Of a stretch of 64,000 bases of DNA, positions 1 through 9,740 are shown one piece after another. Source of the DNA: Paulownia fortunei. Taxonomy: Eukaryota; Streptophyta; Magnoliopsida; Lamiales; Paulowniaceae. Below the pieces are notes generated by a model. It did no database searches. It saw only the letters and a list, made by a program, of their open reading frames with translations, and had not been told where the DNA came from. A program made the position numbers and the translations under genes. Where the stretch lies: the NCBI GenBank assembly GCA_019321725.1, contig CM033106.1, positions 19,814,551 through 19,878,550 on the forward strand, read 5' to 3'. Position 1 is the first letter of the stretch, and the number at the start of each line of letters is the position of its first letter.

Positions 1-952
1 TAGGTATTTACTTTAATTCTTAATCAACAATTGAATCAAGAATTAAACTAGGTAAAATGTTGATGAACTTTTGGAGATTGAAGGGCAAAGGAGGGACGAA
101 TTTTTGGAGAGAAAGAAAACCATTTTTCCTTCAAGAGAGAGAGGCTGTTTTTCCAGCAAAATTCTGCATTAAAAATCCAAAAAAAAAATGTCCAAGATGT
201 TTGCCAATAAAGGCTACCACAAGTTCTTTCCATGTAGGACTCTTCTTATCTCCAACTCTTTTAGTAAGTTTCCTTATCTCATAAGAACTTTATTTTTTCC
301 TTATTAACTCTTAGGAATTGAATTCCCAACCCAACTTCCTCTAGGAATTAGATTTCTAATCTAATTTCCTAGTGGGCTTCCTATAAGCCCACACCTAATG
401 GGCCTAGGCCTAATTAATCAATTAGACCCTAGTTTAGTTGATCCAATCAATTAAATTAATTCATCTAATTAATTAGGCTCATCTTAATTAATTGATTCAA
501 TCAATTAATTAAATCTTTCAATTGGGCTCCCTAATCTAGTTAGGTCCAATCAATTAATCTAATTAATTAATTAAATTATTTCCATACTTGAATTAATCTA
601 AGCCCTGTTAATTAATCACATTAATTAATTTAATCCAATACTTGGGATTAATTTCTAGGCTAGGAATGGACTTGTACAAGTTTTGTGTGTGACCCCTTAG
701 GTTCAAAACTCTTGTGACTTAGTTGAACAATTAATTGTTCTAATTAATTAATCAAATTAATTAATTCTCTTTAAATTAATGCATTAATTCCAAGATCCCA
801 CAAGTCATGGGAAACACCTAGCAATGCATCATGACTTCTAGTCTTAGGTGAATGTGCGAACCTATTTTATTAATGAATACCATGCAAGTATGGTCCTTCC
901 ATAATCTAATCTTTTGATTGAGCCTAGGGCATGGATATTTAGTCGAAACCCC
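1..952 (-). repeat. LTR-C (Ty1/copia) fragment, left arm
   Basis: This is AT-rich sequence with many TTAATTAA tracts. It matches, in the same orientation, the LTR-C copies at 41130-42985 and 49991-51677. Shared landmarks are a 'gtgtgtgacccctta' block near 690, a 'catgggaaacacctagcaa' block near 808 and 'tttgattgagcctag' near 912. The copy is cut by the window edge on the left and by an N gap on the right. Short open frames inside it carry no recognisable domain. It is non-coding LTR sequence. Confidence 0.7.
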
Positions 953-1052
953 NNNNNNNNNNNNNNNNNNNNNNNNNNNNNNNNNNNNNNNNNNNNNNNN
1001 NNNNNNNNNNNNNNNNNNNNNNNNNNNNNNNNNNNNNNNNNNNNNNNNNNNN
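953..1052. other. Assembly gap (100 N)
   Basis: The run is exactly 100 N, the usual placeholder for a gap of unknown size. The sequence on the left is LTR-C and on the right is the interior of LTR-A, so the missing part probably holds the rest of an LTR-A copy. Any open frame read through it is artefactual. Confidence 0.97.
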
Positions 1053-2244
1053 TCGATGGTGATAGTTTTGAGCATCTCTTCAATATCATGCCCTATTTCA
1101 ATTACTAACCGATGAAAATTTATTCCAATACTCTTAACCCATATATAAACATGTATATGATGATAATTACAGGTTTCATTCAACATACCATACACTTTTG
1201 AAGCCTAAAATACAAGAAAACAGTACGGTGATAGTTTCTGCCACAAGTATTTCCTACTAAGTGTTTGTCATCAAAAACCCTTTCTTTGTGTACCAAAGTC
1301 TAACTAAAAACTTCATAACACTTTATAAGAGATATTTAAAGCTTATTAAATAATAAAACCATTCAGAATAAATCTGGAAACCAAAGGCAAATCCATTGAT
1401 AAGTGTTACCTATGCAGATTTTGAGGTTAAACTTTATGGTAATCACTTCTCCTTTGCTTTTCTTGCTTTTATTTCAACTTGGAATCAATTTGGAGCACTT
1501 TGATACCTTAAGGTGTGTGTTTGGAAGACGAAAATGGCTGAAATCAAGGTCTGGTCGTGGCTTAAGGGTGAAGGGTTTGAGGTGTTAGCTTGAGATGTTA
1601 GCTTAAGCTTAATAAAGAAAGCATGAGGTGGCAAAGCTTGAGGTGGCATGTAATGGTATAATCTGATTTTCTCTCTTATCTTGCAGTCCTAATCTTGTGT
1701 GTCTCACATATTCTTATTTGGTTGCAACCTATCTTAGTCACCATTTATTCCCATAGGTAATTCCTATATCCGTTTATTCGATCTCCAAACCGATTGACAT
1801 CCGATTCTTAAATGATTGTCTAGTTTGTATTTCTAAAATCATATGAACATATGGACCTTGTCTTATGACACTTAAATCACATTATATCATATCCAATATC
1901 CCAAGTATGTTAATATATGGATGTATACTTTTAAAACACGTCGATCTAATTAAATCGAATCATATAACTTACTAGTAACACCTTTAACACTTCCAAAATT
2001 ATAACATATAACCTATGAATATCCAATATATCGACCAATCTATTCTTTTTCTTATTTAAATATAGAATTTCTTAATTAGGTTATAAGATCTCAACCACTT
2101 ATATCATGTGATAGCATTAGAGGTCTAACGATTAAGAATGCTATATAAGATGTCATGTAAATGTTAATGCAAATTAGCATATAAGTAGCATGTAATGTAT
2201 GAATCACATTGGCCAAGTGAGTTGTCAGAGGTTCGGGTATCACA
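1053..2244 (-). repeat. LTR-A (Ty3/gypsy) fragment
   Basis: The region aligns with the interior and the TG-end of the complete LTR-A copy at 17743-20799. Shared blocks are 'gttttgagca' near 1063, 'gatctccaaaccgattgac' near 1780, and a run through to '...gggtatcaca' at 2244, which is the reverse of the TGTAATACCC start of the family. The other part of the LTR is lost in the N gap. No coding potential is visible. Confidence 0.75.
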
Positions 2245-3540
2245 TATTGCAAGCCCACTACTTGCTTAGTCATGAACCTAGAGGGTCACACACTATAATG
2301 GAGGGAACCATTTCTTAAATTGTAAATCATCCAATTGGTTGGATCTAATTAATTAATAGGGATTAATTAAATTTGACTTTATATTAAATTAAGTATTTGA
2401 ATTATTTAATTGAACCCAATTTGATTAGGAAACCTAATTGAGTGAAATAATTAATTGATAAGATCAATTAATTAATTAAAGTCTAAATTAATTTAATTAT
2501 AAATTAATCTAGCCAATTAAATAATTGAATTATTTAATTGGCCATTATGGAGTTTATTTTAATTAAGTGAATTTGGATCTAATCAATTAATTGGGAATTA
2601 ATTAATGGACTTATTAATTGGATTAAAAGTCAGAGCCCAAATATTTAATTCATAACCCATTAGTAGAGGCCCAAAAGCATTTGGAAGATTTAAAAGATGG
2701 AGGACATTTTTTGCAAATATCCAAAAGAATGATTGCCATCCAATTTTGGAAGGGGTTGAAGATTTTGAATTGATTAAGGATCAATCAAAATTCTCAACCA
2801 ACCGTATCATAGTGACCATTTTTTGCACATGGTAGACGTGTTAAAATCAACCACTACCTATTTTGGAGAAGGAAGTTTTGAATTATGAATCTAGACTACT
2901 TCTTGGACTCAATTTGAAGGAGGAAGTTTTGGATTATGAATCTAGACTACTTCTTGCCTCCTTCAAGACAGATATAGGATTTTGAAAATTCTTTGGTAAC
3001 ATAACAAGCAAAAAACTAGGTCATTAGGAAAAACGATTAGGAGAAAAAGTTTCTTTCTTTATTTTTCATACTCTCTCCATTTTCTTGTCTTCTTCCCAAA
3101 ACAATCAAGAAATTTTTCTTGATTATTATATCAACACAATTCTTATTTCCACTAGTTGGATTAAGAAGTGTTGTTTTCTATAACACTGCAATATTTTAGT
3201 TTAAGAAAATGAATCACCATTACTAGCACAATAGTGATTTAGTGGTTCTTGTCCATTGTATGGACTTCTTTAGAAAGAGAACATTTGGGCTCCTTAGGCA
3301 AGACGTATTGTACTAATCTAACAATTGATTGCCTCTCACCTTACATCAATCGAAGTGTTCACAAGGGTAAGAATACACACTCTCTTTTATGTACAATAGT
3401 TGTATAAACACTAGTTGACATGCAATAGTTATGAATCGCTACATGCACCGGAGCATAGTATTTAATCATTTAAATTTAAGTTTTAATTATTTTCAAAAAA
3501 TTTGCTATGCTCGCCCCGCAGTAAAGTGGAACCCAATATT
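2245..3540 (+). repeat. LTR-C fragment, right arm (opposite orientation)
   Basis: This is the reverse orientation of the sequence at 1-952. It begins with the complement of the 'tagtgggcttgcaa' block, then the 'gggtcacacac' block near 2283, then TTAATTAA tracts, and ends near the 'gtaaagtgg-aacccaata' block also seen near 28783. The LTR 3' terminus (GAATCCAACA) is not reached. Together with the left arm it forms a degenerate large inverted repeat. Confidence 0.65.
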
Positions 3541-3837
3541 ATCACCATATGCAGGTGCCCAATTTTGTAGAGCTGAACATGCTATTACTTTTTGGAGCTG
3601 AATGATAAAGTATGAAGTTGTTGCTCCAGCTGAAGTATGCAATTTACCTTATGGATGCAAGTAGTCTCTTATAATATTTCAGTGAGATAAGTTTTTCCTT
3701 TTATGTTCTGGGATGCTTTAGCTCCCCGAGCAGCATGAAATATTAAAAGTTTTGACGAGGCTACCCCAAAGAAAAAAGAATGGAGAAAACTATCACAGCA
3801 ACGGAGGCTGGATTCCAGTTACTCTCATCTTGTGCAT

Positions 3838-3975
3838 GAGCTTAAGGGTGCTAATGCTCAAGTGATAGGATAGAAACCTTTTACCTCTTGAAAAGAAACC
3901 TTTTACCTCTTGTATGAATTCAAATCCTAGTGTGGATAACATAATAATAAAGTAAGCTATTAAAAGTAATGAAAA
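3838..3975 (+). repeat. Possible tRNA-derived SINE
   Basis: Within about 80 bases there is a box A-like stretch ('gctcaagtgatagga', near 3855) and a box B-like stretch ('attcaaatccta', near 3918). These resemble the split pol III promoter of tRNA-derived SINEs. A 21-base piece ('gaaaccttttacctcttg') between them is duplicated in tandem (near 3875 and 3895). A short A/T-rich tail follows. I saw no clear target-site duplication, so this is a candidate only. Confidence 0.4.
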
Positions 3976-3980
3976 GAGAA

Positions 3981-5900
3981 ACTTAGGTTCCACAAAACAT
4001 GAATTCCGGCATGTGTGAATTTTATCAAGGAATTCAATCATCACAAGTGTTCTGTTTTATTGAACTATTTGTGAGAATTGGGGGTCATATATTCACTGGC
4101 TAAAAGAATTAGCCATGTGTAAAGAATGCGATGGTAACATGTGCGAGTTGATTTTAGTTTGTATAGGACACTTTGCAGGCAATTTAGCATTAGCATAATA
4201 TCATTATGAATTGTCTTCCATTTATGCATGTATGTGAGAATAAGATCTTTTGGCATTTAAATTGCCAATGAAGTGAAAGTGAACATTCTGGACAAAATTT
4301 GATATGAAATGTTCTTGGACAACATTTGACATGAAATGAAGCATGGAGACTAATTTTTATGCTTCTATATTTGAGTACTTTTGATCTTATATGACATTGG
4401 AGATTTATGGGACAAAATTCAGTTGTGTTTCTGGTTTGCGAAAAGTGCCTGAGATAAGTTCAATTTAAGTAGGGGAGTTTCGATTGCTTATTTTATTAGG
4501 ATTGTGTGGGCTTTGAAATGTGTTGTTTTTATGATAGGAAGAAAATTGTAATTTTTGGAGTTCTAGAAAACAAAATATAGTTCAATAGTAGAGAAAGAAT
4601 AGAGAAGGGAGAAAGAAAATTAGAAGAGCTTATACCAATCTATATTAAGAATTGCAAATTTTTTCCATTTTTTAACTAACTATTTATTAGAATAGTAGAG
4701 TTTGGTTGGGATTTTACGAGGAGAAATAAGTTGAACTTTAGCAAATAGGAAAACTTATTGTGTGTTTTTCTTATTCTTATATCCTAACTAACATTTCTAT
4801 TACACTCATTCGTGTTTCACACTTTAACTTTAGTATATAATATACGTAATGCAATAATTATCTTAATTAGAATAATTATAAATACCTATATGTATAAGTA
4901 TATAGATGTGTGGGTGGTGCAGTTTATACAAATTTTAAGCGAGCCCTTTTCCAATAAATTCGAGAATAACCCATTAGATCCTTAACTTTTCAATTGAATT
5001 GTGATTTGGGTTGGGGTGGGATGTTATAACATATAATATTGAACCAATGGTTATATTTACTTTGGAAAGAGAAGGCAATCCAAATGAGCTTTGACCAAAT
5101 GAGCTTGTTAAGAAGGAACTATTCATTCTGAAATAGAGAATTTAAATAATTAACATTTTCCTTCCACAAGTTATATATGCTATGTTTAAATGCCTTCATG
5201 ATTTGGTTCTTTTTTGTTCAGTTGGCTTTGCTGCTTTGTATGCTGAATAAGCATTGAATCTTTACTTGTGTTCATGGTAGATTTCTTTAAATTAATGTTT
5301 TTAAGTATGCATTAGTTTATCAACATCATGACCTTTTATGGGAGCAGGCTTAGAGGCTACGGAAATTGTTCAAATAAGACTTGATTTCCCTCGCAAGATA
5401 AGCAAAAGTTTGTAATTCCACCATATGTGCCCTCATTTCTGCTCAGTTAGATGTGATTTAAAATTTTCACATTTATTTTTATACATTTATTGCAATAGAG
5501 TCTCTCTAAGCTTCCCAGAAATAGGTAGATGTACGGTTAAAAAATCTTTCAAAACAAAACATCTCCTTGTTCTTTTCATTGGTTGATTTAATTTGGTTTG
5601 CCTAGTGATCATTCTTACAAATTGAATTGAAGATTCTAAACTATGTTTCTATATATAAATTATTGCTTCACTCTCTCAAGAAGTCTCAAGAAGCTTGATG
5701 ACCAGAGTGGTTGAAAGGGGGAAGAGGGCAATATTCGAGATTAATAACTCGAAGGTCTGAACTTTTTAGTTAATAGTTACGGACTTGGTTCTAGGTGGAT
5801 ATATTTTGAACAAGGTTTCTTCTTAGGTTTTAGTCAATCAATTTCTACATGAAAGCATGACCAGTGTCTTTTTTTAGTGCGCAGCTAGATAAATTATACC
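3981..5900. other. No recognisable gene
   Basis: This is AT-rich DNA with scattered stops in all frames. The short open frames at 3793-4044 and 4065-4256 (minus strand) have no recognisable domain. Part of it may be introns or flank of the CHD1-like gene relic that follows, but no further exon could be identified by eye. Confidence 0.5.
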
Positions 5901-5904
5901 AATG

Positions 5905-6440
5905 AGATTTTAGCTGATAAAATAGGTCTTGGTAAAACTATGCAGTTAGTTTCAATGCTTGTTTTCTTGTAGGTACCTTATGTTGCTAGTCAACTTTGAA
6001 AGTTCTTCCAATGTTTTGATAGCTACCGATTCATAATCATTTCCGTAGAATGCTCAGCAAATTCAAAGAAATCAAATTGGGCAAAGAATTTAGAAAGTGT
6101 TTGCCTAACATGAATGTTGTTGCATATGTCGGAACCCGTGCTAGCTGTGAGGTGGGTGCAATTTTCTTTTCCTTATCAAGATATAATTCAACTCATAATT
6201 TTAGGCACTTAGATTAGTAGTTTTGCATCCAATGTTACATGGTGGATGCTATATTTTCATTTCTCATTGTGATGTGTTTCAGTTGAATTTACTGCTTCTT
6301 TAGTTCAACGTATATTTTAGTTGCCTGGATTCTGAGTAATGACTTTATGTTTTCAGGAATTTAGTACAAAGAACAAGTAGCTATTTACTATCACTCTTGT
6401 GCAAAATAGTGTTGAAGAGCTATGGTGATGTTTACGTTGT
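5905..6440 (+). pseudogene. CHD1/CHR5-type SNF2 chromatin-remodeller fragment
   Basis: Three separated pieces match consecutive parts of the SNF2 ATPase core of plant CHD1-type remodellers. (1) Near 5906-5970, a frame reads NEILADKIGLGKTMQLVSML, the Walker A (motif I) region. The family normally has DEMGLGKT here, so E-to-K and M-to-I changes are present. (2) Near 6050-6152, a frame reads through KEFRKCLPNMNVV and YVGTRASCE, followed by a plausible GT donor. (3) After an AG at about 6357, a frame reads EFSTKNK, a stop, then LVQNSVEELW, which matches the segment around the TGTPLQN motif. The exons normally lying between pieces 2 and 3, including the DEAH box, are missing, and stops and shifts separate the rest. 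It retains intron-like spacing, so it is not a retrocopy. It cannot encode an active ATPase. Whether the parental gene lies nearby is unknown. Confidence 0.65.
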
Positions 6441-6744
6441 TATAAATGATTTGTTGTTTGCACAATATGCCCTAATTAGAAATTGTTTATCACTTGATCT
6501 CAAATATACATATTTTTTTAATGGATTTTTATACAATAGCAGAAGTTTTTCCTTCTCCCAGATCAGGAAAATGTTTTTACTGTCCAAAGGGAATTTTGAC
6601 AATTGGTTGTTACTTGTAACAATTTTTTGATTGACTGCTTAATTGATGTTTTCATTGACAGTGTTGTACATATCTAGCCATCTTTAGGTAGATTCACCTT
6701 CAACTCAATGATTCTTCGCCTAAAGGCTCTTCTTCCAGTAATAT

Positions 6745-6815
6745 TTATTAGTAGGGCTCTAGAAATATCTATTAGGTATGGTTTTGCAATACGCAGAGGC
6801 TAGTACTAATCAAAT
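6745..6815 (+). repeat. Inverted-repeat partner of 9665-9737
   Basis: About 70 bases containing 'ctctagaaatatctattag' read as the reverse complement of the stretch at 9665-9737, with roughly three quarters identity by eye. Both look like pieces of the LTR of the copia element lying between them, but in opposite orientations. Confidence 0.5.
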
Positions 6816-6959
6816 TAGGATTGATAGACTTCTATTTGACCTAGTATATAAACTTGAAATGTGTCTAAACTAAAAAAACATCAAAATACAAACTCTCACT
6901 AAACATGTACATTATCAAATAACAGAACACCCATATGAGCAATGTGCTCATAAAACACC

Positions 6960-8100
6960 TTAGGCGGTAAAACTTTGGTGAGCGGATCTGCAATTATGAA
7001 GTTTGTCCAAATATGTTTTATACATACTTGAAAACTCTGAATACTTTCTTTATTTAACAACAAAAAACTTGATATCTATGTGCCTCCACATCGAAGAGCT
7101 TCTGCTGTTATTGAAATATGATAAGACATATATATTGTTATAATATATTTTTAGTGGTATTTCAATACCATACACAAAACGCAGTCCAGTGACAAAGTTT
7201 TCCAACCATATCCCAGGATCATGTCTTATAACAGGCTTTGAACTCGATTGCCATAGTGGAAAGTGCTATGAGTGTTTGCTTAGCACTCTTCCAGGAAATA
7301 TCTCTTCCAATTAGTATTTAAGTATTGCCCAAAGTAGATCTTTAACTGTATAGCCATCTAGTAAAATCAGAATCATAATACCGAATGATCTCCCAAAAGA
7401 TCTAATTTTCGATAAGTGAGCATGTAATCTTTTATTCTCTACAAATACCGTATAACCCTTTTAGTAACTTTTCAAATGATCCATTCTAGGGTTACTTAAA
7501 TATCTGCCTAATATTCTTACTATGTACGCTATATATGGATGCGTACATATTTGAGTATATATAAGACTTCCTACAACTGATGTATAAAGAATCTTTTGCA
7601 TTTCTTTTACTTTAAACTCATTCTTGAGGCACTGGTTGAGATTGAACTTGTCTTCCTTAGCAATGGGATTATCTCCCACTGAACTTATGGTATATACAAT
7701 TATCAACTTTATTTACCTCAAATCCAAATGAGATAATAACTTGATAAAAATTGTTATACCATTAATGGGAAGCTAGCTCCAAATCAAAATGAGCTCAACT
7801 ACCATAATGATTCTAAAGAGTCTTTTGATAAAACTAAAAGGAAAGTCTCTTTATAATCAACGCATACCATTTGAGTGGACCCTTGACGATTAGATGTGCT
7901 TTATATCACTCAACATTGCCTTTTAAATCCCTCATAGTCTTAAATATATAATTACAACCAATGTGTTTTTCACCTTTAGACAATTTGATGAGATCCCAAA
8001 TGTCATTGCTTTTATGGATTTCATCTTATCTTTCGTGGCATCAATCCACTTTTGAAAATTAAAACTTCATTGATTTGATGAAAGTTGATTGAATCATTTT
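6960..8100 (-). pseudogene. Ty1/copia pol relic (reverse transcriptase to RNase H)
   Basis: Read on the minus strand from right to left, frames show the start of a copia reverse transcriptase. Near 8070-7900 are DIWDLIKLSKGEKHIG and FKTMRDLKGN. Near 7850 is DYKETF. Near 7745 is a fragment around SFGFEVNKVDNCIY. From 7706 to 7461 one open frame contains KFNLNQCLKNEF, YTSVVGSLIY and LGRYLSNPRMDH, the RT-to-RNase H junction typical of the superfamily. The RT catalytic part with the YVDD box is deleted between about 7745 and 7720. RNase H further left is only faint. Stops and shifts break every part. A likely primer-binding site and LTR lie to the right (9294-9740). Confidence 0.7.
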
Positions 8101-8199
8101 TCATCACTCCTATGTCAAATTCATGTTCATGGAGAAAGATGAATATTATCCCAATTTTATCTCACATGTCTATCATCTAGCCAAATAATAATCTTTCTT

Positions 8200-9290
8200 T
8201 GGGTTGATTATCATCCACAGAGATATAGATATAATGCAAAACTTTTACTTGATATCTAATATTTTGAAAATAAATTTAAATAACAAATGTCACTTTGGCA
8301 ACATATTATTTTAATTTATCTTGAAATATAAGATCAGATTCCTAAAATAAAAATAATTTATTTTCTTTAATGGGGTTTTACTGAAATTGGATTGAGTCCT
8401 GTACAAATCATATTTGAACTCAATTTGAATTTAAATCTAATTCAATTCTTATGGGTTAGATGAAATCTTACCCGCTTTATGACTCAAACTTAAGCTCAAA
8501 ATTCAACCTTATTTGAATTTCAGATGAAAAAAAATCAAATTAGCCCCAAAAACCAACTTTAATTTGAATTTAAGGCCAAAATCAAAATGAACCCAAGACC
8601 AAATTAGGTCCATAACTAAATATGGCCCAAAATACAATCTTATAAGTTTGAGAATATATATTAAGCCCTGAATATAACCTTATTTGGGCTCTAATCCAAA
8701 ACTAAATCAAGCTCAAAATTAAAATTTAACTTTAAGCCCAAAATTTCTTTTAAATAAAAAAATCCTTCAGCACAACAGAAAACTAAATGCCCAATTTCTT
8801 CAAATTAAAACCCTAGATTCATGGCCTTCCTTCTTCTTCACCCCAAAAATCAACTAAAGAAAACAATAAGGAAGTCGGATTTTAGGCTGAGGTACCCGCA
8901 AACTCAGATTGATCACCCCATATCCTTTGCCTGAATCCATCTTGACTCGAATTGTTCAGAATGTGTTTTCCTTTTTTATTGTTTGATTTCAAGAACAACA
9001 TTAGGTTTAATCCATATTGAAACAATAATTCACGAAATTGATTCCCAAATTTGATTTTCAAATTATTGTTTCATTAACAGTAGGAACACCAATAAAATCA
9101 ATACATGAACAAAACCACAAAAAAATTCTTGATTTCTTCTTTCAATTGTATGAAATTGCTGAAAATAATTTAGAGAAAATGAACTTTAATATCACAAAAT
9201 TTGTTCCTGATTCTTATTTTCATGAAATAATTTCATTGAAATTAATCAATAAAGACAATTCATAATTTCCTTGATAATCTAACATGAACT
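8200..9290 (-). other. AT-rich presumptive copia leader/gag region, undecipherable
   Basis: Between the copia pol relic and the primer-binding site there is AT-rich DNA without readable gag domains. The open frame at 9038-9265 on the plus strand shows no recognisable domain and lies antisense to the element. The position fits the 5' leader and gag of the same copia relic, but this is inferred from location only. Confidence 0.35.
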
Positions 9291-9293
9291 GCT

Positions 9294-9305
9294 GCTCTAA
9301 TATCA
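9294..9305 (-). other. Degenerate primer-binding site (initiator tRNA-Met)
   Basis: On the minus strand the 12 bases read TGATATTAGAGC, against TGGTATCAGAGC for the initiator tRNA-Met site. They lie two bases inside the LTR end (TCTAACA on the minus strand), the usual spacing. This orients the copia relic 6960-9740 on the minus strand. Confidence 0.5.
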
Positions 9306-9307
9306 CT

Positions 9308-9740
9308 TGTTAGACTTTAAAAAATAAATATGATTAATAATCATGTAATCTAGGATCATCACGTAAATTATCAAAAAAATGAATTGAATACTTCAATCAG
9401 AAGCGTACCTTAATCCATAATCCACATTGATGCATATTGGCACATACATACATGAATCCTTATCGTGTTAGCATCTTCCACAATCAAATTTCCTTAGGTG
9501 CTCCATGGGTTCTCCTCCTAAGATAGGGATAGAGGAGAAGAGCAAAATAATTGATTTGACTTGGGCACCATAACCCTATAATGTTCCTTATGTATTAGGT
9601 CAATTAGAAACCTATAAATTTGAAATGTCACAAAATTTGTTCTTAATTCTTATTTTAAATGAAACTAATTTGATTAGTATTGGTTTCTACACATTGCAAA
9701 ACCCATACCCAATAGATATTTCTAGAGTTCCACTGATAGA
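9308..9740 (-). repeat. Probable short copia LTR
   Basis: The block starts TGTTAGAC next to a primer-binding-site remnant and runs to about 9740. It carries 'ttgcaaaacccatacccaa' near 9690. The right edge is uncertain, and its last 75 bases are inverted relative to the sequence at 6745-6815, so the copy may be rearranged. Confidence 0.4.

Noticed and set aside
818..1195. Open frames reading through N residues
   Set aside because: The frames exist only because N codons are not counted as stops.
5690..5765. Box A/B-like words ('gtggttgaaagg', 'aggtctgaac') suggesting a tRNA or SINE
   Set aside because: No cloverleaf can be drawn, and the box B match is poor; weaker than the candidate at 3838.
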